A stretch of 64,000 bases of DNA, taken from assembly GCA_964247055.1 (NCBI GenBank), contig OZ176052.1, positions 5,270,001 to 5,334,000 of the forward strand. The letters run 5' to 3'. Shown here in pieces: positions 41,701-54,700 of this stretch. Made by a program: the position numbers and the translations under genes. Under the pieces are notes generated by a model. That model saw nothing but the letters and a program-made list of their open reading frames with translations, was not told the DNA's origin and ran no database searches. How positions within the stretch are numbered: position 1 is the first letter of the stretch; every line of letters starts with the position of its first letter. The DNA comes from Paragordius varius. Lineage: Eukaryota; Nematomorpha.

Positions 41701-44125
41701 GCGTATCAATGCTTCTTTCTAAGATTGCAATGATCATAAAATATAAAAAACGATAATGACTGCACTAGGGTTGTGCTGATCAAGTCATGACCTGGTCAAT
41801 TGATTGGGGCATGACTTGGTCAGTGACTATGTATTTTTTGACCATAGTCATTTAAAAACAGCTGTTTTTGACAAATTGCTCGTATTTTTTTTGATGAAAC
41901 ATAGTAAGATTTTATTGTTTTTTAAGATATTTTTTTAAAAAATAAAAATTAAATAATAAAATATGCTTATTTAACAATATATAAAAATTGTTAAACAAGC
42001 ATCCTTATAATATTAGCATTTAAGCATATACAGTTATTATTAAAAACAAAACATCAAGAACTTTGCAAAACATGCAATTATTCTATATATGTGAACCAAT
42101 AAAATGAAACATTCTATAGTTGGATATTTTTATGATGAAAGAAAATATCCAATATTAAAAGCTATGTTTATGAAGATTCAGAAGGCCACAAACATGTGGC
42201 AAATTCATAACTAATTTCGTGATTAAATTTGATTGAAAATATTTGTAAATAATAAATATTAAAAAAATGTAAAATAAACTTTTAAGAAAAAATATGATAT
42301 AACGCAGGTGTAATTCGAACATTATTTTGACAATCCAATATATGATACATGATTAAGCTAACAGTGGTCATGGCCGTGGTCATTACCATGATCTGACTGG
42401 GGTTAACCGGACTTTTTTGCAAAAGCAGTCAATGCACAACCCTAGTCTGCACATTATTTTAATATTTTATCTGAGCTAAGATATAAATGGAAAATTCAAG
42501 GGAATAATAAATTTTTTAATTACTAAAATTTTAGTAAAAAAACCATATTCGCTTAATGTATAAATTTAAAATAAAAATTGTACAAGTCTAAAAGCGAAAA
42601 TTTTAGTTGATAAGATACTAAGGCGATATCAAATTATATCAAAATGTTTAATATTATTAAATATTTTTATGAATTTATGAACACTTCAATATATTTTAAA
42701 AACCTAAACAAAGATGCTAAATTTAAGTTTTCAAAGAAATGTGTGGGGTCCAAAATAAATTGTGATGCAAAATCTAGCACACATATTTTATCCCTAAAAT
42801 ACAAGTTTTTGTGTTCATTTTAAGAGTACTGTCTTATCTCGGAAAGACTCATTTAGAAACTTATGTTTATACAAAAATAATACGATAATAGACAAAATTG
42901 TTTTGCATTTTAAATATAATTGAAATAAATTATTAACTTTTGAATAAACATAAACAATTAGCTTCTAACCAAAAAAGATTATTTAGGAATAAATTTTACG
43001 ATTTTGTGATTTTAAGCATTTGTCATAAAAGTTGATATAACTTTTATAAATGACTCTGACCGAAAGCTAATAACACGATGAGCTTTAGTCATTTTATTAC
43101 CAGAAATATATATATTGATATTTTTTGTGCGCATTGTGTATTCATGTCAGACGACTTCGACGTCATTTTTATTTTACAAAATTTTTGCAAAACATCGTCT
43201 TCATTTAATTTTAAGGGTAAATTTAAAGCTAATTCATCTAACATTGATAGATATAGAAAAAGAGGTATATTTTGTATTATTTTTCAATTTTACCATTGCA
43301 CACATGTCACGTTAACTAAATTTTTACCTTTCGGTTTTAGGTTAAAATAAGTAATATCAACTATTTTTTAATAAATTTTTTTATATATTTCGGTTTACTA
43401 AAGTTATATAAGTGCAAAATTTTGCCATGGTTTCGATTCCCATATTTTTAAAAGAATTTAATTTAAACAGCCTGGGGTATTTAACTACCCCAATTTTTGT
43501 CGAAGGACTAAAATGAATGTGTTGTATCCAAGTGTTAATAAAAGTTTAATATTTCATTACGATTTAAAAATCGTTTAAGCTTTCTGGAATTTTAAGTATG
43601 GAAGAATAAAGGTATATTGGTGTACAAATAATTTACAGTTATTACACTCTACATTTGCATAGCTCCGATTGAAACAACAGCTAATTTTTGACATCATTAA
43701 TTAGTAATTTTTGCTGTCAAATTAATTTTTTTAATTATAATATTTTCTATATACTAATTATTTAGCGATTTAACAAAAAATCCTGAACTAAATATTTGTG
43801 TAAATTTGATATTCGGATTTTTTTACAGTTATTTTTTGAAAAAATATTTTTTGGGATAATACCATAATAAGTCATATGCATAGTGATACTGAATAATATA
43901 TTTAAAGTGATATTTGATTTTGAACTCTGGGGTTAATCTTCAAAAATTATTAAATGTTATGGATTGAATATAACCAATTAGCTCTTATATTTTTTAAAGG
44001 ACATTGATGATTGATTTATATACAGAATCCTTGGTGTTATGCAAAACTTTGAAGATTTTTCAGAAATTTGGGACTGTGATACTTGCTATGAAAAACTTAA
44101 TTCTCAGTGTAAGCTGTGGGAATAG
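27909..44125 (+). CDS. Secreted neprilysin-like M13 metallopeptidase, gene 1 (complete)
   Basis: Zinc metallopeptidase of family M13 (neprilysin/endothelin-converting type). Exons: 27909-27951, 30754-30933, 31749-32269, 32343-32456, 32533-32675, 32782-33004, 34125-34223, 34306-34499, 37791-37852, 37889-37952, 38255-38322, 38601-38722, 38790-38855, 38890-38961, 39125-39201, 44026-44125. All introns are GT-AG and the spliced frame is exactly 716 codons with stop. Exon 1 encodes a signal peptide (MLTNLLLILILTVTG), not the membrane anchor usual in neprilysin. DPCTDFHAYACGNW (28-41) starts the M13 N-domain. The catalytic domain has NAYY (516-519), the zinc site HEIFH (561-565), third ligand Glu620 and Asp624 in ENLPD, His677 and Arg683 in HSAPKFR, and C-terminal CKLW. 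Key residues are intact. Short introns (34 and 36 nt) occur near the 3' end. AATAAA is at 44157. The exon 8 donor (34499) is the least certain. Confidence 0.95.
28560..29089. mobile_element. MITE family B, copy 1 (in intron 1)
   Basis: The ends are TACCATTTGTACTTCAAGAG and the complement of a similar end (TTGCAAATGGTA), flanked by TA. 21-bp subterminal units (GGACCAACTTGAAGTGTTCA) lie inverted at the two sides, about two to three each. It is noncoding. Confidence 0.85.
29777..29818. repeat. (TA)n microsatellite
   Basis: About 20 AT dinucleotides in intron 1 of M13 gene 1. Confidence 0.95.
30170..30682. mobile_element. MITE family B, copy 2 (left end decayed)
   Basis: The right end (CTTGAAGTGCAAATGGTA) and both subterminal 21-bp arrays are recognisable. 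The outer few bases of the left end are not. It lies just upstream of exon 2 of M13 gene 1. Confidence 0.7.
32747..32775. repeat. (TA)n tract abutting a 3' splice site
   Basis: The AT run ends six bases before the exon 6 acceptor of M13 gene 1. The paralogue has a longer run in the same place. Confidence 0.9.
33481..33801. mobile_element. MITE family A, copy in M13 gene 1 intron 6
   Basis: It starts TACCATTTACACTTCAA and ends GAGGTAAATGGTA, with TA at 33479-33480 and 33802-33803. Short inverted arrays of GGGTGAAT-type 21-bp units sit inside the ends. 321 bp, noncoding. Confidence 0.8.
35375..37645. repeat. Foldback family F copy with a 1.2-kb insert (M13 gene 1 intron 8)
   Basis: The left arm starts near TTCTGATGGACTAATGTATCA and carries GTGCTTTTAGTTTTGG. 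The right arm resumes at about 37380 (ACTAGCTCTTTTAGATGGCG) after the insert at 36168-37364. Ends are approximate. Confidence 0.55.
36168..37364. mobile_element. Unclassified insert with long target duplication
   Basis: Flanked by GCTTTAAATTTTAA (left) and GCTTTAAATTTAAA (right), a 13-14 bp duplication of the foldback host sequence. That length suggests target-primed retroposition. It holds GC-richer patches: 36190-36290, and a unit at about 36420-36560 (GATGCCGAAGATTAGTAA) that recurs diverged at about 36838-36960 (AATGCCGAAGGTTGGTAA). A (TA)n run lies at 36361-36384. No protein, clear A/B box or poly(A) tail was found. Confidence 0.5.
39254..39613 (-). repeat. Partial piggyBac-like (family E) copy
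   Basis: Matches family E in inverted orientation (TTTGGGGTATCTAAATGCCC at its start, CACACATGTCATGTTGATTA near its end). It stops at the TTAA where the intact family E copy begins, as if that copy inserted into this one. Confidence 0.55.
39618..40336. mobile_element. Intact-ended piggyBac-like MITE (family E)
   Basis: TTAA lies on both sides (39614-39617, 40337-40340). The ends are CACTTGGATACAACAC and the complement of CACTTGGCTAAAACAA. The arms stay similar for about 80 bp (both contain AGTCC and a TACCCCAGGC-like block). A TTAA target with CACTTGG ends is the pattern of piggyBac elements such as piggyBat. 719 bp, noncoding, in intron 15 of M13 gene 1. Confidence 0.8.
40505..41177. mobile_element. 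MITE family B, copy 3 with long 21-bp arrays
   Basis: The ends are TACCATTTGCACCTCAAG and CTTGAAGTACAAATGGTA, with TA at 40503-40504 and 41178-41179. The right array (41005-41168) has about seven 21-bp units of the form GGACCAACTTGAAATGTTCA; the left array has about five inverted ones. Because 21 is a multiple of 3, the arrays read as repetitive peptide in all frames; these are not genes. Confidence 0.9.
41766..42444. mobile_element. hAT-type MITE, family C, copy 2
   Basis: The termini are TAGGGTTGTGC and GCACAACCCTA, with the 8-bp duplication GACTGCAC / GTCTGCAC (one mismatch) at 41758-41765 and 42445-42452. It is homologous to 10543-11236 over its length. It lies in intron 15 of M13 gene 1. 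Confidence 0.9.
43289..43534 (-). mobile_element. piggyBac-like (family E) partial copy
   Basis: It ends TTGTATCCAAGTG followed by TTAA (43535-43538) and matches the 39618 copy inverted (CACACATGTCACGTTAACTA, AACTACCCCAATTT). The left end could not be found. Confidence 0.65.
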
Positions 44126-44998
44126 ACATGTGATATTATTGTATAAAATTTAGTAAAATAAATAGATTAGTGCATTAAAATTATTAAAAGAAAGGAAAAG
44201 AATTTAAATTAAATTATTATGAATATGTATTATTATGTAGCAATTTTTTAAAGTTAATTAAGCTTGGGTTAATCTTCGAAAAGGACCAAATAAAGTATTA
44301 GTGATAGGGTTAATATAACCATTCATACGAGCAGTAAAACTATTTTTCAAAAAGAAGAAATATTATATTGGTTATGGGGTTCGTTGATTAACTAATAGAG
44401 GATAAGCATAAGCAAATATGGATTTTTTTTGTCTTTCTGCACACACAAAATGTACAATTTAAGCACGAATACATACTTTACATACAAAGTACCCTCTGGG
44501 ATAACCCCCTTATAATGAGCTTTTTAACTAAACACAGCATTCCTAATTACTTCAGACGGATCATCCTGTATTTTTTCAATTTTTAAATGAGATCCTAATT
44601 TTTTAATTATAATCGTTCAAAGTTGAGTACATCCTCCCAAAATCTACTGGGTATTTTGAAATTCTCATTCATTTTAAAATAATTTTATAATATCCATATT
44701 GGAGTATAAATTATTTTTATATAAATACATATTTATTTAATAAAATTTTATTATGATTATATTTAAATCAAAATATTTAATTATATATTTTTTACAAAGA
44801 GGGTGATGCGGATACCATTTTCTTTTCATGGGTCATTATGAGAGGGCATACTCGATTATCCATATATGACTTATGGTGAGAGTGTTTGTTTTATGATTTA
44901 AGAAATGGTTTGATCTTAAGGATCATATAAAAATTGTTAAAACAATGGCACATTAAATTTTCAGTTTAAAATAATTCCAAAAATAAAAAAAACAATAA
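44126..44998. other. 3' flank of M13 gene 1
   Basis: Poly(A) signal AATAAA at 44157-44162. I see no gene or element ends in the rest. Confidence 0.5.
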
Positions 44999-46116
44999 CA
45001 CTAGACAACAAATTTTTCTGCCATTCGAGTTTTTTGCATTTTTTGATATTTAATATCATTTTAACAGTAAATCTGAAATAAAAATTATAACTCGTTGGAA
45101 GAATTTTGTATAATTTGATTTTTTTGATTATGCGCCCTCTTTATCAAAATTTTACTAAAAAATGTTTTTCTTTGAAAACATACAAGTAATGCCCATTTGT
45201 AATATATCATTCGAAAGAGTATTAAAAACTCTATAAAATGTATACTAATATGTATTACATCGACAGTTAATATTGGACACAAAGAGCGACAAAGGCGCGA
45301 AGCGAGAGCATTTTTTTTAATTGTTATATTTTTAAAACTAATGGATGAAAATAGCTCAAACTTTGTTTAGATGGAGATGAATGTTCAAAAAAGATAACAC
45401 AAGAAAGTTTTTTTTGATAAAAACATTTTTTATTGCTTTTACGTCACTCAAAACAGCCATTTTTAAGTTTTTTGTTTTGTAAAAATTACCATCTCATCAA
45501 TATTAATTTATTTTCTTTACAAGGCTGATAATTTCGAAAATTTAAAGATAAAAACAAAGTTTAATGTATTTTTAATCTTTTACCATTATGTAATAAATTT
45601 ACAGTTATAACTATGCATTTTAGTATCCACTAGGTAAAATATTTTTGATAATAATAATTTTTATTAAAAAAGCAAACCAAAAGCTTTTCCAAATATTTTT
45701 TTTTTAATTTAAATACTATAACCCTAATAATTATATTAAAATAATTTATATGATTTTCAAATTAGTTTGTCTGTAAAAATTCTTGACTTATTTAAGGATT
45801 GAAAATTTTGACCATTTAAATCCAAATAACTTTTACATCCGATGGATTTAAATGACTTACTACCATTTAAAAGATGCAGTTTTTTGCGCTCTTTCGAATG
45901 ATATGAAATACATGGCTTCATATCTAAAACTTTAAATTTTCGAAATTTTGAGTTTAATGTTAAATCGGGGCCAAAAATTATCGATAAACTCTAATATAAA
46001 AAAATTCTTCCATGTAAGACCAATTTTCTTTTCAGATATACTAATTATGTACTTTAATGAAATAAATTTTAAATTTACAATGGCAGTTAAAAAAAGTTAA
46101 AATTTGTTGTCTAGTG
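44999..46116. mobile_element. CACTA-ended non-autonomous element (family G), copy 1
   Basis: The ends are CACTAGACAACAAATTTTT and the complement of CACTAGACAACAAATTTTAA, flanked by an exact TAA duplication (44996-44998, 46117-46119). CACTA termini with a 3-bp target are typical of the CMC/EnSpm superfamily. 1118 bp without coding capacity. Confidence 0.75.
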
Positions 46117-46784
46117 TAATCTGTTATTATGTTGCATAAAGTTTTTATAATTAAATTAATTTTATTGAGAATGAAATCTTTTAATAATATATTTCGTTCA
46201 ATAAATGTCTTTTTTACCCAAATTTAATCTTCTTAGGAAAAGGCCAACTATTTTTATCATGATTTATGATAAATATCTTCCATTGGCAGGCACATTTTGA
46301 TTATAACTTTTAATTTGTTTGAAGAAAATTTATATTAAATATATACTTCAGCTTAACACAAAGTTATTCAAACCCTTATAATTATAGTATAAAATTTTTA
46401 TACCTCTTTTCATGAAAGATAAATAGGAATTGCAGAACGCTTCTCATGCAAATTCGAAATATGTAAAGTCTATTAAAACTTGTTATTAACCAATCTGAAA
46501 TACTCTAAATTTATCAACCATAACTATTCTTAGGTATTTATATAAATGGATATAGCGATAACTTGTAATGAGATTAAACAATGCTATGATCTCGCAGTTT
46601 CCTGAATAATTTAAAATTGTCTCAAAATAATCTAAATATCTTAATAAATTTATTAGATTTTTAATAATTAGCAAATATAATTAGCTAAATGGTTACAGAA
46701 CCCAAAAAATATATCGTAATAGTAAAAACATATGAAATTTTAATTTTACACGAATTGATATAACAATTAGTTGGAATAAACGTT
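46117..46784. other. Intergenic DNA between M13 genes, no gene seen
   Basis: AT-rich and without recognisable exons or element ends. Confidence 0.45.
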
Positions 46785-47172
46785 AACTCAGATATTTATT
46801 CAACCTTATTTATTTGCAAAGTGTAAAAATAAATATTTCAATTAAAAATTTGGATATCTCACCCACATTACAGCGCGAGTGATATGTAACTCCTTACTTT
46901 AACTAAATTTTATATAGTTGCTAAAAATAAATCAGTTAGATATATATGCCCATATCAATTTTGTCGATTCGTAACCTTGTTGTACTCAGGGTAATCAAAT
47001 ATTTATTTAAATATTCTTATCTTCTAATATTGATTTAGAGTACCAACTCCTAAACTTTGATACCTTAACTTATTTTATATATTTCTCTCATTTTATCAAA
47101 TTTTTAAAATTCAAGAATTTTACTGGCCAATGTTAATTAGATTATTTATAATTTGCGCTCTATCCGTTACAG
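46785..47172 (+). repeat. Duplicated promoter plus first exon (1a) of M13 gene 2
   Basis: It parallels 48408-48823. Both copies contain TATTTGCAAA, ATATATCACCCA-like and TTTTGTCGATT blocks in order, and end in a short exon. Here ATG at 47130 reads MLIRLFIICALSVTG to a donor at 47172|GTAATT. The exon ends in the same phase (one base, G) as exon 1b, so it could splice to exon 2 at 53945 and swap the signal peptide. It may be an alternative first exon or the relic of a third gene copy. Confidence 0.7.
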
Positions 47173-48783
47173 GTAATTGTATAAATTAAAACATACTTTA
47201 CACTTTTTTTATTAATTAATTAATCCATACTTTTCACAATTTTTTGCATAAAAAGTGTCTGAATATAATTTTTTAACTGAAAATTTAATAAAAAAATATT
47301 GTAAATACTAGTTCGCTCTATTAAATAGAACGTGAAACTCTTGGGAACATTCTGCACATTCTTAAGACATTCAATCCTTTGTCGCATTTAAAGCTATTAG
47401 AGTAATATTAAAATTTTTACAGTTCTCTAACTTTTCGACTTCAAAAGTGGGATAGCTCTGAAACCCGATTAAAATTAACAACTGATTTTAAAATCAATAG
47501 ATATCAAAAATTTGCTGTTATAATGTAAATTGAAATTTAAAGTTAAGTATTTACATTTACATAAAATATTGTTAGCCTGTTGTGTTAGCGATAAAAAAAT
47601 CCATATATAAAATGGTGCCATAAAAGTTGGAGATGAGGGTTTTTACGTTACATTTTTTTATGTTTTATAATTATGAGCCTAAAAGGCTAAATGCATGTTT
47701 TTAATTTCTCCGTATTTATATAATATTATAAAATATTTGGATTCTCTCATGTAACGAACCGTATCTTATTTTTCAGAATATAACTGTTTTGAAATAGCAT
47801 AATTCTTTACAGGTAAATATAATATACAGTTATAATTGTTAAACTGATAAAACGAATAAATTATAAAAAACAACCATATAGCCATGCTAAAACCAACCTA
47901 TCGTTTTGAGTTGCGAAATAAGCAATAAAGATGAAATTGGTAATGGAACCTTTTTATTAAGACGTAAAAAAGTATTGTTTTAAATTATAACCATCTTTAT
48001 ATTTTACGTTTGCTTGTATAATATAATTTTAACTAAAACTACACATCTACCACTGTCTCTGTGTCTAAAGGCCAGGAGCGTCTATAAAATATCTGTGAAT
48101 TATACCGATCGATATATTTATTGAGATGAGCCTTTCCTAATTCGTTAAAAAATTATGTTTTACACAACTAATTTAAAAATACTAAAAATTCTAATATATT
48201 CTCAGTTTGAACTTTTAAATGAAGGAAAATTAAATATTTTATAGCGTGTTGTAATACCGGTACATTTAATTATTTTATAGCTAATTAAAAAATCCCGTAT
48301 ATATCTGAATCTTTTAAAATTGGAGATAAGTTTTTATAGGCTAGTAAAATAACTCCAAGTAAAAGATCAAAATAATTTATTTCATTTTTATTTCAGCTTA
48401 ATTAACATTCAAGTCTTTACTCAACCCTAATTTATTTGCAAACTTTAAAAATAAAAATTTTGATTAAAATTTTAGATATATCACCCATATTAGAGCGCTA
48501 ATTATATGTAAACCCTTATCTTCACTCGCCACCTCAATCTTTATGTGATTGTTTGCTAAAAATATGTCAGTTAAATTTTAGCCCAAATCGATTTTGTCGA
48601 TTTGTAACCTACTTAGATTCAGGTTAATCAAATATTTGTTTGATAATTCCACTTTATATTCACTATTTTTAGACTCCAAATATTGATTTAGATTACCCGA
48701 TCTACAACTTTTATCACTCAGCCTATTTTATAGATCATTGCTGTCATTTTATTAATTTTTAAAGAATCATCCAGTTTTCGCTA

Positions 48784-51700
48784 ATGCTAACTTTGTTTTT
48801 GATTTCCATTTTATCCGTTTCAGGTTAATTATCATACACTGCGCCTAAAATCGCGGGGTTCAAAAAATATTATGATATATGTTTTCTGATAGGAAAATGT
48901 ATCAGGAAGATATTTTGGTTTTGACTCTTACCAAATATATAAGAAAGTTAAAATTTTGTGGTAACTCTATATCAGGAAAAGGCTAAATTTGCGCACATTT
49001 TATAAAATAATTTTATTGGCAAAAGTTAATTGCTATTTGAAAAATATTACAAAATATTCCATAAACTACAAAAAAGCTAAACAATATTTTTATATATAAT
49101 GTTTTAGTAGACTCCCAAAGTTCCAAATTTTCCCGCTCTCTAAAAGGTCGAGTTTTTAAAATAAACGGAAAATGGCGCGTTGTGATATATATTTTTTATT
49201 GCTAGATTATGGCATCAAATAAACATATTTATAAAAAAATGTATATTATGTTCAAAAATTCAATTGTTAACGCAATTAGTTGAAGCGTATTATATACTAA
49301 TTTGAGGCATAACGGAAATGGTATAAAAACGCTCTAATATATACAAACATTTTTATATAATTTGCTGATGCTGAACATGTCTCACCTCATAATTATCGTT
49401 TAAAGGTTCGCTTGCTTTTAAATTTGGGTGAATTTTGAACAAATTTTTTATCGAAATTTCGAGATGATAGAAATGTTCACCATATAATATAAAAATTGTT
49501 TTATCATCTTAATCATTTTTATCATGCCTGAAAATAGTATGAGGTACGCTTCAACAAAATATTGCTATAGTAAGCATTTTTAAAGATAATGTTTTTTGAT
49601 CCCATCATATATTGTAATTTTCCTTCTCGAAAACTCGGAATTTTTGCATTTATTTTAAAAGGACTGCCCTCTTGAAGAGCGCAAAAATTTGGAACATTCG
49701 CCCACGTGTAAAATTTAAAATTTTATAAAAATATTATTTTGCTTTTTATGTGTAATATATTTGGGTGATATTTTTTGGAATGAAGTATTTAGTTTTAACA
49801 ATAATTAAACGATATATGCGAAATTTTGTCATTTTCTGATAAGCAGCAGTTACCACAAAAGTATTTGCAGAGGCGTACCGATGGGGGGGCAAGGGGGTGC
49901 ATCATGCCCCGGGCGCCGTTATTTAGGGGCGCCTAAAGGATTTTTTTAAATTAAATTTAAATTATGCAAAAATAATAAAAACAATCAAGTAAGATTTTTC
50001 AGCAACTTAAGTAATCTCTAAAATAATATAAAATTTATATAAATGAGATCAAGATCAAACTAAAAAAACAACTTTCATTATTCTCAACATGTGCAAACTT
50101 ATTTTTTTCGCTTAAAAAACGTTTCATTATTTCTCACATATTGTTGATTCTTTATTGCCTTTAAAATTATTTTAACTTCTCGCTCTGTTCAAAATCTTAT
50201 CTCTTCTTATAATTTATAATTGCATTTTTATTCATATTCAATTTCAAAACCCAATTTTATTTATTTAAATCCCAAGATCATTTCATCTCTAACAAGGTTA
50301 ATATAGCCTTGTTTTTTTAATAATTACTTTCATTGTCATCATATATCAATGTCTAAACTCAGCGGTTACGCAAATAATATACGAAAAATCCAGGAAGAGT
50401 ATAAAACAAATAAAATGCGAAGGAGTATGAAATCTACTTAACTAAAATATCTGACCCTTACATTGAAAAAGTGTGTGCGATATAAACACCACCCCTTTAT
50501 AATAACTTTAATACACCTGAAACCCTAGTTATTAATCCAATATATAGAGATGAGAAAACTACAAATATACCAAACAAGCGCTATACCTATAGAGTTAAAG
50601 GATGTCGCCCTTTTCTAATAATAATGTTCCTCCCGTAATATTTAATCAGCTTAGTACAGAAGGGTTATTCGTGGATCTCAAGTATATCAAAATAAATGCC
50701 ATCTCTTGAAACAATAAATCATCGTTCAATGCCTCAATCTTGGTTTTCGACGTGTCGGTAAAAAAGAAGGATTTGAAGTTGAGAGGTTTTGGTTTTTATA
50801 TTCACCAAAGAACAGATCTGAGTATTGTTATTGAGGCCTACTTTTCGATCAATCTTATTACATCAAATATTGGCCTGCATGAAATCTCTAATTAACCATA
50901 ATCTCCCTTTTCGAGGAAATGTTGCAAGTTTAATGTATCTAGATCACTCACCAAATCTTGGAAATCTCCTATCTTTAATAAAACTTGTAGCTTGGTTTGA
51001 CCCAATAATGGAAGAACACATGAGAAACATTGACCCTACTAACTCTTTCCTATGTTTTATCCAAAATCCAAAACGAGTTTATACATCTTTTAGCTTCAAG
51101 AGTTAAAGCTAAATTGATCTATGACATAAAAAAGGAAATATTATGAACTTATATTTGATTTAACGCCAGATATAGCGCGAGAACAAATTTCTCAAGTTGC
51201 CAGGTAGGTGTTAATTGATTATGAGAAAAAAAAAGTTGTCATAAAGAAATCCTTTTTGGGTTTTTTCCAGTTATTCAACAAAGACGTAATGTGAGTTGAA
51301 AAGGTAATTTTAGAAAATTTAAATATGGATAATATTCAGTTATCAAATTGTAGATCTCCAATGCTATGATAATGCAGCTGTGATGTTAGGTCACATTTCA
51401 GGCGTTCAACAAAGAATACTGGAAGAAATAAAAGAGCAATTCCTCGAATTTAGTAGGAGTCACGGTAGCAAAACAAGATGTTATTGTTGTGACCTGTTTC
51501 GGAAGAATTGAAAATATCCATCTTTTTTCAACTAGATGGGACCTATTATAAAACAAACTAAAAAAAACTGTTAAGCTTGAGTCTGAAGCCCGATGGAGTG
51601 CTAGAATTCAAGCATTTAATGACAGTGTTGAGCGAAAAGATGATTTGATAGAGCTATTAGAAGATTTAAGTGAAAATACTTCAAATACTAGTGAAACAAG

Positions 51701-54700
51701 AAGTAAGGCATCCATTTTATTTCAGAGTGTTTAAATTTTTACCTTTAATTTTTTTTCTATCAAATACTTATAAGAATGGATAGGGTTCAACATGGATTTC
51801 AAGATCTAAAATTAATTTAATAAAGCATTTAAGCACGATATTTTTTTTACTAAATTGTTATATTGGCTTTCAAAAAGATGAGGGGGGAGGGGGCGCCCAA
51901 AGAGTTTTATGCCCCGGGCGTCGCAAATGCTCGGTACGCCACTGAGTATTTGTAGCTTTTTAATATATCATTCCTAGGGTTTAAAGCACCATGATAATGC
52001 TGATAATTTTTATATCCGGATATATATATATATATATATATATTTCATCAAGATAATTTTTGTGACACTTTAAATTAATCATAATCTTTTTTATAAAAAA
52101 GTGATTCAAGGAGCGGTATTTCATATTTAACTGTCCATAATAAAAAAAACATATAACTAATAGTAATAACCTTCATGATAGGTTATTTTAAATATGCATT
52201 TATGTCCCTTAATGCATTTGGTATAATATAATTATTTTGTTTGTGTCTGGTTCGTTCATGCGCATATGTATTGGTTAAAACTATTTTACCTCACTGATCA
52301 TTTAAGGCCGTTAACAATTATGTAAGAAAGCTTTTTCAATCCATTTCTATTATGAGCTTTTACAAATAATTTTGTGGTGAGATTTTGAAGAGATTTGATA
52401 TGTCATCCACAGAGGCACTCGAAGCATTAATCTGTGCCCCCTTCCCCTCTATGCTACCCCTTGTCTAAAAAAATAATCAATTCATATCGCGGTAGTGACC
52501 ACTTATAAATGAGTAATCTTTTTATATATTATTTAAAATAATTACTTTAAAACACCTATTTTTTGAAATAAAATTAAATTTTTTTAGAATGCGGCGCTCC
52601 TTCAACTATGGCGCCCTGTGGATCAGCCCCCCTTTTCCTCCCTCTAGCTATGCCTCTGGTCATCCATTCAATTAATGCTCCGTCCTCTTTTTCTGTTTTT
52701 ACTTTACTTTTTGGTAATAAATTTCATTTAAAGTAATCCCCCGAAATCGTAGTATTTTTTTTGTGATATATGTGACCTAATATAATTAGGATTTTTCATT
52801 ATATTAATGTTGGTTTTTAAAAATCTCTTTATAGTAAATAGATAATTTAATCGCTTTTTAAAGCGATAATTACTAAAAAAGGATTGTTTGAAATTATTTT
52901 AATAAAAGTTACAAACATATTTTAAGCAGACAAATTTATTAGTGAAGTGCGGGTAGCAAGTTGGACGCTCCTGCTTCGTTAATTATTTGCTCATGTATGT
53001 GGTGTATCTTACCAAAAAAAATTTGAGTGAAACCCTAATGTAAAGCGAGGATTGTACTCCCATTTTCAGATTAGCAGCCATATTAAAGTTAATCGGAAGA
53101 AATAGGTGTCTCCCTAATCAATTAATATATGAGAGTTTAAAATAATTTTTAGAACCCAAAATACAGAGCACATAACGTAAGGCTTAATTGGTAGTTGGTA
53201 AATAAATGCAATATTGATTTTAAATAACATTTTGATGGTTTTTGTCAACCTCTTTTAGAGAATGTTTAAATATTTTCCTTATAATTAAATGTCAATCGTG
53301 TTATAATTCGGAAATCATTGCAATTTTTATGAACCACTCTTGTTAATAGTCTCCGGTGCTTAGCTATGGCCCCCTGCAATATAGCATAAAAAATAAAAGT
53401 TTTCGGTTATTGTTAGTTAATAACTTAGAAAAATGTTTAGCACGCCATAACCATTATTTAAGCTTAAGCTTAATAGAGGGCCTGTAAGTGCTGCCTCTTC
53501 TTAAAAGGTAATATCCAATTAAATCTTTTCGTAATAGTTAATCATAGAATAAAGGGCATAATCGTTAAGAAGCGTATAAATATTTAAATGTCCTAATATC
53601 ATCATTCCCAGAAATCGAGAATTAGTTTATTTCTATTATGAATAAAATATGGATGTTTATAAATTTTCCTATGGAACTATTAATCCATTATAATTAAATT
53701 ATTGAGATAATCCATGTTTGTCCATGGAGCATAAATCTAGCTATGTTTAAATAAAAGTTGTTTGTTTCCTTATTAAGACAATAAATTTGAAAAATTGTTT
53801 TATTTTATCGTCTATACGTACATCTAAAATTTGTATTACACCAAAATATGTTTCTTTAAATATATAAATATAAGTATTTTTCTTAACATCCCGATTTCAA
53901 AATTATTTGTAACATTAATAATTTTTAATGATTTTAAATTTTAGGAATTAGTGGAAAAAGTTTTTTAGAAAGTATAAATGTTGATCAGGGTGTAAGCCCT
54001 TGCAATGATTTTCATGCATATGCTTGCGGTGATTGGGAAAAATCGAATGCGAAATTAGTCAATTCTACTCACAACAAATATGATGGGTACGAATCTTTAA
54101 CAAGACAAAACGTGGATAATTTCGTTAAGCATCTTGGTATATTTATATTACATGATTTAATCTGATTTTCATCTATTTTTTTAAAAAAATTAGATTAACT
54201 TAGCTAATTGTTAGAGCAATCTTACTTCAATTTCATTGTTTTAGAGGTCACACATTAACTTAAAATTAAACTATATTTTTAAGCATAAAAAAGATAGAAT
54301 CGAACACCCGCAAGATCAATTCTATTTATTAAAGGAAATTGACTTTTAGGTTTTCTAAATTTGTCCCTGTTTTTGGTTATGACAAGGGGAAATACTATAT
54401 TTAACATACTTTCTATTGTTTTTTATACAAATAGACAGATTAAGACTCAACCAATCCCAACCAAAATATATGAGAGATGCGCTCAACTATTATAAGAGTT
54501 GTATGCTATATGATAGTACAATCACTTCAAACACCACAATATATCATTTGAGTCAAGACACTGTTTATGGATTATGTGTAGATCATTTGATGTTGAAACA
54601 CTTTGATAATTTTACACAATGCCTTGACTCAGTCTTTTCAAAATATATTCTTTATCGTACGACCAATAATAGCGGGCTAGCAAAAAACATATCCCAAAAT

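Larger units (their letters stand above)
48873..52035. repeat. Foldback family F copy split by a hAT element (M13 gene 2 intron 1)
   Basis: The left end has TTCTGATAGGAAAATGTATC. The right end is GCACCATGATAATGCTGATA followed by a (TA)n run at 52021-52043. The hAT element 49868-51944 sits inside, and the foldback sequence resumes after it. Confidence 0.65.

Noticed and set aside
43078-43350. Overlapping 90- and 66-codon ORFs
   Set aside because: Their 3' half is piggyBac-like repeat sequence, and there are no splice or protein features.
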